64,000 bases of DNA. It comes from Burkholderia pseudomultivorans. GTDB taxonomy: Bacteria > Pseudomonadota > Gammaproteobacteria > Burkholderiales > Burkholderiaceae. The stretch's first letter is position 1; every line of letters starts with the position of its first letter. Both the position numbers and the translations under genes were made by a program. Below are positions 19,530 through 28,598 of the stretch, one piece after another. The stretch covers positions 120,071-184,070 of the forward strand of contig NZ_CABVPP010000007.1 in the NCBI RefSeq assembly GCF_902499075.1, read 5' to 3'. The notes beneath the pieces were generated by a model, which saw nothing but the letters and a program-made list of their open reading frames with translations, was not told where the DNA came from and did not search any database.

Positions 19530-20678
19530 ATGATGCGAGATGCGGCCAATTTCGAGCCGACCGACAGCCGGGTCACGCGCCCGGCCTTCTGGAACGCCCT
19601 TTCCGAGCGCTGGACGAGCGACGTCGAGGAAACGCTGGTGTGTTGCCACGTGCGGCAGGAAACGCACGACGTGAAGAGTTTCTTCTTCCGTTCGCCGCAG
19701 GGCCGCACATTCTCGTTCGAGCCCGGGCAGTTCCTCACGCTCGAACTCGACATCGACGGCGAGACGATCAACCGCTGCTACACGATCTCGTCGTCGCCGA
19801 CGCGGCCGCACACGGTGTCGATCACCGTCAAGCGCGTGCCGGGCGGCAAGGTATCGAACTGGCTGCACGACAACCTGCAGCCGGGCGCATCGGTGCGCGT
19901 GCTCGGGCCGGCCGGCGAATTCACGTGCGCGCGGCATCCGGCGCGCAAGTACCTGTTCCTGTCGGCGGGCTCGGGCGTCACGCCGCTGATGTCGATGAGC
20001 CGCGCGCACCACGATCTCGCCGAGGATCGCGACATCGTGTTCGTGCACAGCGCGCGCACGCCGGACGACATCATCTTCGCGCGCGAGCTCGACCTGATCG
20101 CGTCGAATCACGCGAACTTCCGCACATCGTACGTCGTCGAGCGCGTCGGCGCGCGCACCAACTGGCCGGGCGTCACGGGCTTCCTGACGCTGCCGCTGCT
20201 GAAGCTGATTGCGCCGGATTTCATGGAGCGCGAGATCTTCACGTGCGGCCCCGCGCCTTACATGAAGGCCGTGCGCGACCTGCTCGACGAAGCGGGCTTC
20301 GATCGCAAGCAGTATCACGAAGAGAGCTTCTCGTTCGAGACGCTCGCGCAGACCGCGAGCGACGAACTGCTTGCCGAGCTCGCGCCGGCTGCGGACGGCA
20401 GTGAAGTCGCGACGAAGCAGTACACGGTCAGCTTCGCGAAGAGCAACCGCGAGATCGCGTGCGGCTCGGAGCAGCACGTGCTCGATGCGGCGCGCCAGTC
20501 CGGCGTGCGGCTGCCGGCATCGTGCACGCAGGGGATGTGCGGCACCTGCAAGGTGAAGCTCGTGTCGGGACAGGTCGAGATGAAGCACAACGGCGGGATC
20601 CGCCAGCGCGAGATCGATCAGGGCATGGTGCTGCTGTGCTGCAGCAAGCCGCTGTCGGATCTCGTGATCGACAAGTAA
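19530..20678 (+). CDS. gbcB: Glycine betaine monooxygenase, reductase subunit
   Basis: A 382-residue ferredoxin-NAD(P)H reductase fused to a C-terminal plant-type 2Fe-2S ferredoxin. FAD contacts are RCYTISSSPTRP and the NAD site is SAGSGVTPLMSMSR. The iron-sulfur cysteines are C332, C337, C340 and about C370 (CTQGMCGTCK, LLCCSKP). It feeds electrons from NADH to GbcA. AGCGGAG precedes the ATG. A strong terminator 9 bases after the stop ends the operon here. Confidence 0.93.
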   Translation: MMRDAANFEPTDSRVTRPAFWNALSERWTSDVEETLVCCHVRQETHDVKSFFFRSPQGRTFSFEPGQFLTLELDIDGETINRCYTISSSPTRPHTVSITVKRVPGGKVSNWLHDNLQPGASVRVLGPAGEFTCARHPARKYLFLSAGSGVTPLMSMSRAHHDLAEDRDIVFVHSARTPDDIIFARELDLIASNHANFRTSYVVERVGARTNWPGVTGFLTLPLLKLIAPDFMEREIFTCGPAPYMKAVRDLLDEAGFDRKQYHEESFSFETLAQTASDELLAELAPAADGSEVATKQYTVSFAKSNREIACGSEQHVLDAARQSGVRLPASCTQGMCGTCKVKLVSGQVEMKHNGGIRQREIDQGMVLLCCSKPLSDLVIDK

Positions 20679-20686
20679 GCCGACAG

Positions 20687-20724
20687 CGCCCGTTTCCGTC
20701 GTCGATGGAAACGGGCGTTTTTTT
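20687..20724 (+). terminator. Rho-independent terminator of the betaine operon
   Basis: The 11-base arms CGCCCGTTTCC and GGAAACGGGCG (20687-20697 and 20707-20717) are perfect complements. Seven T follow. It ends the glyA-gbcB transcription unit and separates it from the binding-protein gene. Confidence 0.93.
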
Positions 20725-20849
20725 GCCGCGGCGCGACGTCTCGCGTCGTTTCCAGGCAAGCATCCGTCGGAAAACAGCGATACCGCGGAATTGTGGTTGA
20801 AGAACCTAGAGAGACAACGCGCACGGTGCGCAAATCAAGGAGATCTGCC

Positions 20850-21713
20850 ATGAAACTACTCGGAAAGCTGTTGTGGACCGGCGCACTGTCGGCGATGGTG
20901 GCGCTGAGCGCGTCGGCGCTCGCGGATACGAAGCCGACGCTGAAGATCGGCTACGTCGAAGGCTGGGACGACAGCGTCGCGACGTCGAACGTCGCCGCCC
21001 GCATCATCGAGAAGAAGCTCGGCTACCCGGTCCAGCTGGTGCCGGTCGCGGCCGGCGTGATGTGGCAGGGCGTCGCGCGCGGCGATCTCGACGGCACGCT
21101 GTCCGCGTGGCTGCCGGTCACGCAGGGCGCGTACTGGGACCAGTTCAAGACCAAGGTCGTCAATCTCGGCACCAACTTCCCCGATGCGAAGATCGGCCTG
21201 ATCGTGCCGGCCTACGTGAAAGCGAAGAGCATCGACGACCTCAACGCGGAGAAGAGCGATTTCGGCGGCCGCATCGTCGGCATCGATGCCGGCGCGGGCG
21301 TGATGCGCAAGACCGACGACGCGATCAAGAGCTATGGGCTGAACTACACGCTGATGCCGAGCTCGGGCAGCGCGATGACGGCCGAACTCGCACGCTCGGT
21401 CCATGCGAACAAGGCGGTGGTCATCACCGGCTGGGCGCCGCACTGGATGTTCGCGAAGTGGAAGCTGCGCTTCCTCGACGATCCGAAGAAGGTGTACGGC
21501 GAAGCCGAGCACGTCGACAGCGTCGTGAATCCGGCGCTCGAAACGAAGGCGAAGCCGGTGGTCGCGTTCCTGAAGAAATTCCAGTGGAAGCCGGGCGAAA
21601 TCGACAGCGTGATGCTGGCGATCCAGAACGGTTCGAAGCCGGAAGCGGCGGCCGACGCATGGATCGCGGCGCATGCCGACCGCGTGAATGCATGGACGGA
21701 AGGCGCGCAGTAA
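20850..21713 (+). CDS. Glycine betaine/choline-type ABC binding protein (OpuAC family)
   Basis: A 287-residue periplasmic protein with a signal peptide (MKLLGKLLWTGALSAMVALSASALA). The OpuAC fold includes the aromatic cage region (GYVEGWDDS, VMWQG, GTLSAWLP, ITGWAPHWMF), as expected for trimethylammonium ligands. AAGGAGA lies 8 bases before the ATG at 20850. The betaine-operon terminator lies upstream, so it has its own promoter, probably GbdR-controlled by analogy with cbcX/betX/caiX. No cognate ATPase or permease is adjacent. Ligand may be betaine, choline or dimethylglycine; sequence alone does not decide. Confidence 0.88.
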   Translation: MKLLGKLLWTGALSAMVALSASALADTKPTLKIGYVEGWDDSVATSNVAARIIEKKLGYPVQLVPVAAGVMWQGVARGDLDGTLSAWLPVTQGAYWDQFKTKVVNLGTNFPDAKIGLIVPAYVKAKSIDDLNAEKSDFGGRIVGIDAGAGVMRKTDDAIKSYGLNYTLMPSSGSAMTAELARSVHANKAVVITGWAPHWMFAKWKLRFLDDPKKVYGEAEHVDSVVNPALETKAKPVVAFLKKFQWKPGEIDSVMLAIQNGSKPEAAADAWIAAHADRVNAWTEGAQ

Positions 21714-21813
21714 ACGCGCGGCGATTCGTCGCATTAAACAACTAAAGAGACAGTCCGGGAATGGCTTGCAGGAATCCGAAATAATAGCGATGCACTGCGG
21801 CCATATCCCGGAA

Positions 21814-21837
21814 TTTTTTTGCCGATTCTGCAAAAAA
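21814..21837. repeat. A/T-armed palindrome upstream of the APC permease
   Basis: TTTTTTGC at 21815-21822 is mirrored by GCAAAAAA at 21830-21837 around a 7-base loop, 56 bases before the permease start. A weak promoter (TTGCCG at 21819, TAATTT at 21843) overlaps it. It may be an operator or a hairpin ending readthrough from the binding-protein gene. Confidence 0.4.
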
Positions 21838-21892
21838 GCCCGTAATTTGTTACACTGCGGCGCTTGTGCGGAGTCATCACAGGAGGATTTGG

Positions 21893-23548
21893 ATGAGTCA
21901 GGCAGGACTGCGTGCGAACCGCACCAGTGATGTTGAGGCAACCATCTCACATGATTCGACGGGCCACACGCTGCACCGTGGCCTGACTTGGAAGGATGCA
22001 TTCTGGGTAACGAGCGGCGTGCCGGCAGGCGTGCTGTTCACGATCGGCGGCGTATGTGCGACGATCGGCCAGCCCGCGTGGGCGATCTGGATCGCCGCGA
22101 TCACGATGGGGCTGATTCAAAGCGCGACTTATGCGGAAATATCGGGGCTATTTCCCCATAAATCGGGCGGCGCGTCGGTGTATGGCGCGATCGGCTGGGT
22201 CCGTTACAGCAAGCTGATTGCCCCGGTTTCCGTGTGGTGCAACTGGCTCGCGTGGTCGCCGATGCTCGCGCTGGGCTGCGGCCTCGCGGCGAGCTATGCG
22301 CTCACGAGTCTCTTTCCCGCCGATGCGGCGGTGCTGCACTGGCAGCTCAAGGTTGCGGATCTCGGTTTCATCAAGCCGGGTCTGTCGCTGCGGATCAACG
22401 CGACGTTCATCATCGCGACGATCCTGCTTCTCGTCACGTTCAAGCTTCAGCACAGCGGTGCGTCGAAGGCTGCGCGCACGCAGCGCATTCTCGGCATCGC
22501 GTCGCTCACGCCGCTGCTGATCGTCGGCATCGTGCCGTTCGTCACCGGCGACGTGCCGATGTCGAACCTGCTGCCGCTGCTGCCGCTCGGTCACGACGCG
22601 CACGGCAATCTCACGGCCGCGACGTTCGGCGCGTGGAACGGGCAGGGCGTGACGATGGCGCTCGGTGCGATGTTCATGGCCGGCTGGGCGTCGTACGGCT
22701 TCGAGACGGCCGTCTGCTACACGCGCGAATTCCGCGATCCGCGCCGCGACACCGCGAAAGCGATCTTCTGGTCGGGCGCGCTGTGCCTGGTCGTGATGAC
22801 GCTCGTACCGATGGCGTTCCAGGGCGCGCTCGGCACGCAGGCGATGCTCGATCCGGCGATCGGCGACGGCACCGGCGTCGCGGCCGCGATGGCGAAGATC
22901 GTCGGCGGCGGCGCGTGGGTTGCGAACGCGGTCGTCGTGATGCTGATGCTGTCGATTCTGCTGATCGTGATGACGTCGATGATGGGCTCGTCGCGCACGC
23001 TGTACCAGGCATCGGTCGACGGCTGGCTGCCGAAGTACCTGTCGCACGTGAACGAGCACGGCTCGCCGACGCGCGCGATGTGGACCGATCTCGGCTTCAA
23101 CCTCGTGTTGCTGATGATGTCGGACTACATGACGGTGCTGTCGATCTCGAACGTCTGCTACATGTTGTTCGTGTTCCTGAATTTGCAGTCGGGCTGGATC
23201 CACCGGATGGATCGCGGCAGCTGGGATCGTCCGTTCCGCTGTCCGACGTGGCTGCTGGTCGCAGGTTCGCTGTGCGGCTATGCGAATCTCGTCTATGTCG
23301 GCGCGGGTGCGAACCTGCAAGGCGACGGCACGCTGCGCAACGGCCTGATCGCGATGCTGCTGATCGTGCCGGTGTTCCTCTATCGCCATTACTGGCAGGA
23401 TCGCGGCCGCTTCCCGGCGCAGATGCAGCGCGACATGGAGCTGGAAGTGCCGAAGCGCAGCATGTGGCTGAATCTCGCGCCGTATGCGGCGCTCGTCGCT
23501 GCGGCGCTGACGATCGGGTTGTCGTATTACTTCGCATGGGTGAAGTGA
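21893..23548 (+). CDS. APC-superfamily amino acid/amine permease
   Basis: A 551-residue inner-membrane transporter with about 12 helices and the APC opening (LTWKDAFWVTSGVPAGVLFTIG). A conserved segment MFMAGWASYGFETAVCYTREFRDPRRD aligns with family helix 6 and its loop. AGGAGG sits 7 bases before the ATG, an ideal ribosome site. It follows the betaine binding protein by 180 bases and precedes a terminator-like hairpin, so it is probably a single-gene unit. The neighbourhood suggests uptake of a methylated amine or amino acid from the betaine pathway (betaine, dimethylglycine, sarcosine), but substrate is inferred only from position. Confidence 0.85.
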   Translation: MSQAGLRANRTSDVEATISHDSTGHTLHRGLTWKDAFWVTSGVPAGVLFTIGGVCATIGQPAWAIWIAAITMGLIQSATYAEISGLFPHKSGGASVYGAIGWVRYSKLIAPVSVWCNWLAWSPMLALGCGLAASYALTSLFPADAAVLHWQLKVADLGFIKPGLSLRINATFIIATILLLVTFKLQHSGASKAARTQRILGIASLTPLLIVGIVPFVTGDVPMSNLLPLLPLGHDAHGNLTAATFGAWNGQGVTMALGAMFMAGWASYGFETAVCYTREFRDPRRDTAKAIFWSGALCLVVMTLVPMAFQGALGTQAMLDPAIGDGTGVAAAMAKIVGGGAWVANAVVVMLMLSILLIVMTSMMGSSRTLYQASVDGWLPKYLSHVNEHGSPTRAMWTDLGFNLVLLMMSDYMTVLSISNVCYMLFVFLNLQSGWIHRMDRGSWDRPFRCPTWLLVAGSLCGYANLVYVGAGANLQGDGTLRNGLIAMLLIVPVFLYRHYWQDRGRFPAQMQRDMELEVPKRSMWLNLAPYAALVAAALTIGLSYYFAWVK

Positions 23549-23609
23549 GCGCCTGACGCGTTGCCTGCCGGGAACGGATACCGCACACGCTCCCGGCGAA
23601 GCACGTACA

Positions 23610-23653
23610 TGAACCAGGCCCGGCCGGTCGACAGAACGGTCGGGCCTGGTTCA
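23610..23653. terminator. Long hairpin between convergent permease and LacI genes
   Basis: A perfect 13-base stem (TGAACCAGGCCCG with CGGGCCTGGTTCA) surrounds a further weakly paired loop. There is no long T tract, but its position between convergent genes makes a two-way terminator the simplest reading. Confidence 0.7.
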
Positions 23654-23669
23654 TTCGGCGCGCGTACGA

Positions 23670-24743
23670 TCAGCCTGCCGGTTCTTCGTCGCTCGCGCGC
23701 GTGTCGTCGTCGAGCGTGCGCATGAAGCGCGTCGGCACCATCACGACCGGGTGCGGCGCGCCGCTCGCGGCGTCACCCTTGTCGAGCAGCGCGAAGGCTT
23801 CGGCGATCAGCCGCTGCACGTCCTGCCGCAGCATCGTGACGTCGAACGGCAGGCGTGCGGCGAACGGGTCCCAGTCGAAGCAGCCGACGGCCGTGCGCTG
23901 CCAGATGTCCCACGGCAGTTCCGACGCGAACCGCACGAGCCCTTCGAACGACGTGATCGAATTCGTGAGCATGCCGGCCGGCAATCGGCCGAGCGCATCG
24001 TAGCGCCGCGCGAGCGCCTCGCGTGCGGCGGCCGGCGCATAGCCGCAGCGTTCGATCGCGTCGGACGACGGCGGCGGCAGGCCGCGCGCGGCAAACGCAT
24101 CGTGAAAGCCCGCGATGCGCATCTCGGTCGCGTATTCGCCGGCGATTCCGCCGAGCAGCATCAGTTCGTCGGGTGCATTGCCGCGCGCAATCATCTTGTC
24201 GATCAGCACGTCGGTCAGCGCCCGCGCGCCTGCCCGGTTGTCCGACACCACCGACGGCGCGCCTTCTCCCGGCAGGTCGACGTTGATCGACGGTATGCCG
24301 GCCGCGTCGCACAGTGCATTGAGCGGTGCGGGGTCGCGCACGCCGGCGATGAACAGCAGTTCGACGCGCTGCGCGAGCAGCGTCTGCGTGACGTTCAGTT
24401 CGACATCCCGGTCGCGTTGCGTGCCGACGACGATCGGGCACAGGCCGCGCCGGCGCGCCTCGTCCTCGAAGGTTTCGGCGAGCCCGGCGAAGAAGCGGTT
24501 GCGGTAGTGCGGGATGACCATGCCCGCCAGCCCCGAACGCGACAGGCGCAGACCGCGCGCGCTCAGGTTCACGTTGTAGCCGAGCGCCTTGGCGCTGTCG
24601 AGAATGCGCGCGGCGGTTTCCTCGCTGATCCGGTAGCGCGCCCAGGTGCCGTTCAGCACCATGCTGACCGTGGACGTCGATGAGCCGGTTGCCTTCGCGA
24701 TGTCGTAAATCGTGGACTTGCGTCCTGGGTTCGTGCGGGCCAT
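23670..24743 (-). CDS. LacI-family repressor of the sugar ABC module
   Basis: A 357-residue LacI regulator. The N-terminal helix-turn-helix is STIYDIAKATGSSTSTVSMVLNG. The hinge follows (YNVNLSARGLRLSRSG). A periplasmic-binding-protein-like effector domain closes it. It is divergent from the ABC transporter operon. Two copies of a matching palindrome lie between the two genes, at 24845 and 24875, so it most likely represses the operon and itself until the sugar or its phosphate binds. It ends with an acidic tail (DDDTRASDEEPAG). Confidence 0.9.
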   Translation of the reverse strand: MARTNPGRKSTIYDIAKATGSSTSTVSMVLNGTWARYRISEETAARILDSAKALGYNVNLSARGLRLSRSGLAGMVIPHYRNRFFAGLAETFEDEARRRGLCPIVVGTQRDRDVELNVTQTLLAQRVELLFIAGVRDPAPLNALCDAAGIPSINVDLPGEGAPSVVSDNRAGARALTDVLIDKMIARGNAPDELMLLGGIAGEYATEMRIAGFHDAFAARGLPPPSSDAIERCGYAPAAAREALARRYDALGRLPAGMLTNSITSFEGLVRFASELPWDIWQRTAVGCFDWDPFAARLPFDVTMLRQDVQRLIAEAFALLDKGDAASGAPHPVVMVPTRFMRTLDDDTRASDEEPAG

Positions 24744-24844
24744 CTGCGTCGCTTCTCCCCTTGAGTGTGGTTTTTGTCCTATGCCGACGGTATGCGTTTC
24801 GGCGTGCCGTTCCCTATCAGGGTTTTCCCATGCTTCCCGTCGAA

Positions 24845-24860
24845 GCTAAATGGATTCAGC
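24845..24860. promoter_or_regulatory. LacI-type operator 1
   Basis: GCTAAATGGATTCAGC, an inverted repeat of half-site GCTRAAT about a central GG-type dinucleotide. It is the mirror-orientation copy of the operator centred 32 bases to the right. Confidence 0.8.
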
Positions 24861-24874
24861 ATACACGAAACGGT

Positions 24875-24894
24875 TTGCTGAATGGATTTAGCAA
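24875..24894. promoter_or_regulatory. LacI-type operator 2
   Basis: TTGCTGAATGGATTTAGCAA is a nearly perfect 20-base palindrome (TTGCTRAAT..ATTYAGCAA). Its centre lies 32 bases, about three helical turns, from operator 1 and 70 bases from the start of the binding-protein gene. Two in-phase sites suggest cooperative binding of LacI dimers. Confidence 0.85.
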
Positions 24895-24954
24895 CCGACC
24901 GCCATGCCGGCGTCCGAAATGCCGGCGACGGTCGTCTTCCTGGATGGAGGAGAC

Positions 24955-25947
24955 ATGTCAGTGAATTTCTTGCGCACGGTGTGCGCGGGTGTGATTGCGT
25001 TTGCGCTCGCAACAGGCATCGCGTCGGCATCGCCGGACAAGCCGGTGATCGGCGTCGTCGTGAAGATCGGCGGGATCCCGTGGTTCAACGCGATGGACGC
25101 AGGCATCAGGAAACGTGCCGAGCAACTCGGCGTGAAGGCGTTCATGGTCGGGCCGACCAGCGCGGACCCGGCGCTGCAGGTGCGCGCGATCGAAGACCTG
25201 ATCGCGCAGAAGGTCGACGTGATCGGCGTGGTGCCGAACGATGCCGAGGTGCTCGAACCGGTGCTGCAGCGTGCGCGGGCCGCGGGTATCAAGGTCATCA
25301 CGCACGAGTCGCCGAAGCAGAAGAACACCGACTGGAATTTCGAGCTGGCTTCCGCGAAGGGGTTCGGCGAGGCTTATGCGAAGAACCTCGCGGCGGCGGT
25401 CGGCGGCAAGGGCGAATACGCGGTGTTCGTCGGCTCGCTGACGGTCCCGCTGCACAACGCGTGGGCCGACGCCGCGATCGCGTATCTGAAGGCCAACTAT
25501 CCGGACATGAAGCTGGTCGGCGATCGCTACGGCGTGGCCGAGGATGTGGACGCCTCGCGCAAGACCGCGCTCGACCTGATGCGCGCGCATCCGAACCTGA
25601 AGGCAATTCTTGCGTTTGGCAGCCAGGGGCCGATCGGCGCCGCGCGCGCGGTCGCCGAGCGGCAGGCGAAGGGCAAGGTCGTCGTGCTCGGCCCGTTTTC
25701 CCCGGGGCAAGGCCGGCGACTCGTGCATGAAGGCGTGCTCAACGGCGGCTACATGTGGAACCCCGAGCAGGCAGGCGAAGTGTTCGTGACGCTCGGCACG
25801 ATGCTCGCGAAGGGGCAGCCCGTGAAGGACGGCATGACGATTCCGGGGCTCGGCGTCGTGCATCCCGACGGACACAACCTGATCGTGAATCAGCTCGTCG
25901 AGCTGAACGCGAAAACCGTCGACGATCTCGCGAAGCAGGGGCTGTAA
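24955..25947 (+). CDS. Sugar ABC transporter periplasmic binding protein
   Basis: A 330-residue type I periplasmic binding protein (RbsB/LsrB-like). The signal peptide is FLRTVCAGVIAFALATGIASA. The sugar-binding fold begins with KPVIGVVVKIGGIPWFNAMDAGI. GGAGGA lies 6 bases before the ATG at 24955; an upstream in-frame ATG at 24904 falls just after operator 2 and was rejected. It is first of six genes in the operon and delivers a sugar, probably a ketose given the epimerase downstream. Confidence 0.88.
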   Translation: MSVNFLRTVCAGVIAFALATGIASASPDKPVIGVVVKIGGIPWFNAMDAGIRKRAEQLGVKAFMVGPTSADPALQVRAIEDLIAQKVDVIGVVPNDAEVLEPVLQRARAAGIKVITHESPKQKNTDWNFELASAKGFGEAYAKNLAAAVGGKGEYAVFVGSLTVPLHNAWADAAIAYLKANYPDMKLVGDRYGVAEDVDASRKTALDLMRAHPNLKAILAFGSQGPIGAARAVAERQAKGKVVVLGPFSPGQGRRLVHEGVLNGGYMWNPEQAGEVFVTLGTMLAKGQPVKDGMTIPGLGVVHPDGHNLIVNQLVELNAKTVDDLAKQGL

Positions 25948-26032
25948 GCGGCCCGTGCGGGCGCGACGCGCCACGCGACGCAGTCGTTCGATTCTTCCGA
26001 TGTTCGATAGCAGGCCGCACCGGAGCCCAGCG

Positions 26033-27592
26033 ATGATGTCTGCCCATTCCCGCGAAGCCGCGGCGTCCGGCCGGGCGGCCCCGCCGTCGGTCGCGCGCGC
26101 AGCCGGCGCGCCGCTGCTCGAGCTCGACAACGTGTCGAAGACGTTTGGCGGCGTGCAGGCGTTGCAGCACGTGCGCTTCGACGTGATGCCGGGCGAGGTG
26201 CTGTGCCTGGCCGGCGAGAACGGCTGCGGCAAGAGCACGCTGATCAAGATCGTGAGCGGCGTCCATCGTCCGGAACCCGGCGCGGTGATCCGCTTCGACG
26301 GCAAGCCGGCCGTCGATCTCGATCCGGCGCGGGCCCGCGCGCTCGGCATCCAGGTGATCTGGCAGGACCTCGCGCTGTTTCCCGAGATGACGGTCGCCGA
26401 GAACATCGCGTTCGAGCAGAACCTCGGCGCGCGTCCGCGGCTGGTCGACTACGGGCGGATGAGCGCAGCCGCGCGGCAGATTCTGTCGCGGCTCGGTGTC
26501 GCGCTCGATCTCCGCCGCCCGGTGCGCACGCTGACGATTGCCCAGCGGCAGGTGGTCGCGATTGCGCGCGCGCTCGTCGCCGATGCACGCCTCGTGTTCA
26601 TGGACGAGCCGACTGCGTCGCTCAGTCATGCCGAGACGCAGGCGCTGCTGGCGATCGTGCGCCGCCTGTCGGCCGACGGCATTGCGGTGGTGTTCGTCAG
26701 CCATCGGCTCGCGGAAGTGCTCGACGTATGCGCTCGCGTCACCGTGATACGCGACGGCCGGTATGTCGGAACCTTCCCGACGGCCGGGATGACGCAGACG
26801 CGGCTCACCGAACTGATGACGGGGCGCACCTTCGATTACACGGTGCGCACGGCCGACCTGTCGAGCGCGCCCGCGATGCTGCGGGTCGACGGGCTGTCGA
26901 GGCGCGGCGAATACGATGACGTGTCGTTCGAGGTGCGCCGCGGAGAGATCGTCGGCATGACGGGGCGGCTCGGCGCCGGGCGCACCGAGCTGGCGCTGTC
27001 GCTGTTCGGAATGACGCGGCCCGAGGCCGGCACGATCGCGCTCGACGGTCGGCTGCTGTCGCTGCGCTCGAATCGGGACGCGATTCGCGCCGGCATCGCC
27101 TATGTGTCGGAGGATCGCCTGCAACTGGGGCTGGTGCAGCCGCAATCGATCGGCGACAACAGCGTGATCGCCGTGCTCGACCGCCTGCTCGGTGCGGCAC
27201 GGCTGATTTCTCCGCGCCGGCGCGACGGGATGATCGGCGAATGGATCGAACGTCTCGCCGTCAAGATCGGCAGCCCCGACGATGCGGTGTCGACGCTGTC
27301 CGGCGGCAACCAGCAGCGCATCGTGCTCGCGAAATGGCTTGCCACGCAGCCGAAGCTGCTGATCCTCGATTCGCCGACGGTCGGCGTCGACGTCGGCGCG
27401 CGCGCCGGCATCTTCGCGATCGTCCGGCAGCTTGCGGCGCAAGGCATGGCGATCCTGCTGATTTCCGACGAGATTCCCGAGGTCTACTTCAACGCAGATC
27501 GCATCCTGCACATGCGCGACGGCCGCATCGTCGCGCAATACGTGCCGGGCGGCACGCCGATCGACCACATCGAGCGAGACGTTCATGCATAA
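26033..27592 (+). CDS. Sugar ABC transporter ATPase (tandem domains)
   Basis: A 519-residue RbsA/MglA/FrcA-type ATPase with two nucleotide-binding domains. Domain 1 has Walker A GENGCGKST near residue 62 and Walker B VFMDEPTAS. Domain 2 has the degenerate P-loop GRLGAGRTEL and an intact signature LSGGNQQRIVLAKWL. GGAG lies 7 bases before the first of two adjacent ATG codons. It overlaps the first permease gene by 8 bases. It powers uptake through the two permeases encoded next. Confidence 0.92.
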   Translation: MMSAHSREAAASGRAAPPSVARAAGAPLLELDNVSKTFGGVQALQHVRFDVMPGEVLCLAGENGCGKSTLIKIVSGVHRPEPGAVIRFDGKPAVDLDPARARALGIQVIWQDLALFPEMTVAENIAFEQNLGARPRLVDYGRMSAAARQILSRLGVALDLRRPVRTLTIAQRQVVAIARALVADARLVFMDEPTASLSHAETQALLAIVRRLSADGIAVVFVSHRLAEVLDVCARVTVIRDGRYVGTFPTAGMTQTRLTELMTGRTFDYTVRTADLSSAPAMLRVDGLSRRGEYDDVSFEVRRGEIVGMTGRLGAGRTELALSLFGMTRPEAGTIALDGRLLSLRSNRDAIRAGIAYVSEDRLQLGLVQPQSIGDNSVIAVLDRLLGAARLISPRRRDGMIGEWIERLAVKIGSPDDAVSTLSGGNQQRIVLAKWLATQPKLLILDSPTVGVDVGARAGIFAIVRQLAAQGMAILLISDEIPEVYFNADRILHMRDGRIVAQYVPGGTPIDHIERDVHA

Positions 27593-28598
27593 CCCGCGAT
27601 CATTCGGCATCGGCGCGACCGAAACGTGGCTGCTCGCCGTGATCGTCGCGATGGCGGCCGGCCTCGGCATCGCGACGCCGACCTTCCTGACGCTGTCGAA
27701 CCTGTTCGACCTGCTCAACCAGAGCTCGGTCAACATCATCTTCGCGGCCGGCCTGCTGATCGTGCTGATCGCGGGCGGCATCGACATCTCGTTCGCGGTC
27801 GGCGCGTCGGTGGTGCAGTACCTCACCGCGCTGACGGTGATGCGGGTCGGCGGCGGCAACTGGGCGCTCGGCTTCGCGGTCGCGGCCGGCTTCGGCATCC
27901 TGCTCGGCGCGGTGAACGCGACGCTCGTCTACCGGTTCCGCATCGTGTCGATCGTTGCGACGATCGCGACCTTCAACCTGTTCTTCGGCGGATTGATGTT
28001 CGTGACCGGCGGCGTGTCGATCTACGATCTGCCCGATTGGTGGATGAATCGCATCACGCTCGTGCAGGTCGACACGCCCGCCGGCGTCGCGTCGCTCGCG
28101 CTGCCGGTCGCGGTGATGGCGGTGGCCGTCGTCGCGACGTGGTTCCTGTTGCGGCGCACGACACTCGGCCGCCAGCTCTATGCGACCGGCGACAATCCGG
28201 AAGCCGCGCGGCGCGTCGGCATCGATCTCGCGACGATGCATTACGTCGCGTACGGCTGGCTCGGGATGATGGCCGGCATCGCCGGGCTGATGCAGGCGCA
28301 TTACGTGCAGGAAGTCGTGCCGAACGCGCTGTACGGCCGCGAACTGGACGTGCTCGCCGCCGTCGTGCTCGGCGGCGCGCGACTCGGCGGCGGGCGCGGC
28401 ACGGTGCTCGGCGCGGTCCTCGGCATCCTGCTCGTATCGATCACCGCGAACGGGCTCAATCTGCTCGGCGTGTCGCCGTATGCATTCAAGATGATCGTCG
28501 GCGCGGTCATCCTGGTCGCGATCACCGTGTCGAGCGACGGCGCTGCCCGACTCGCCGGCTCGCGCTTCCTGGCGCCGCGTGCGAGGGCCCGGTCATGA
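27585..28598 (+). CDS. Sugar ABC transporter permease 1
   Basis: A 337-residue inner-membrane protein of the RbsC/BPD_transp_2 family, with about 8-10 helices. The conserved segment LDVLAAVVLGGARLGGGRGTVLGAVLGILLV is the family's EAA-like region. It overlaps the ATPase gene by 8 bases and the second permease by four (ATGA). The two non-identical permeases presumably form a heterodimer. Confidence 0.9.
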   Translation: MHNPRSFGIGATETWLLAVIVAMAAGLGIATPTFLTLSNLFDLLNQSSVNIIFAAGLLIVLIAGGIDISFAVGASVVQYLTALTVMRVGGGNWALGFAVAAGFGILLGAVNATLVYRFRIVSIVATIATFNLFFGGLMFVTGGVSIYDLPDWWMNRITLVQVDTPAGVASLALPVAVMAVAVVATWFLLRRTTLGRQLYATGDNPEAARRVGIDLATMHYVAYGWLGMMAGIAGLMQAHYVQEVVPNALYGRELDVLAAVVLGGARLGGGRGTVLGAVLGILLVSITANGLNLLGVSPYAFKMIVGAVILVAITVSSDGAARLAGSRFLAPRARARS

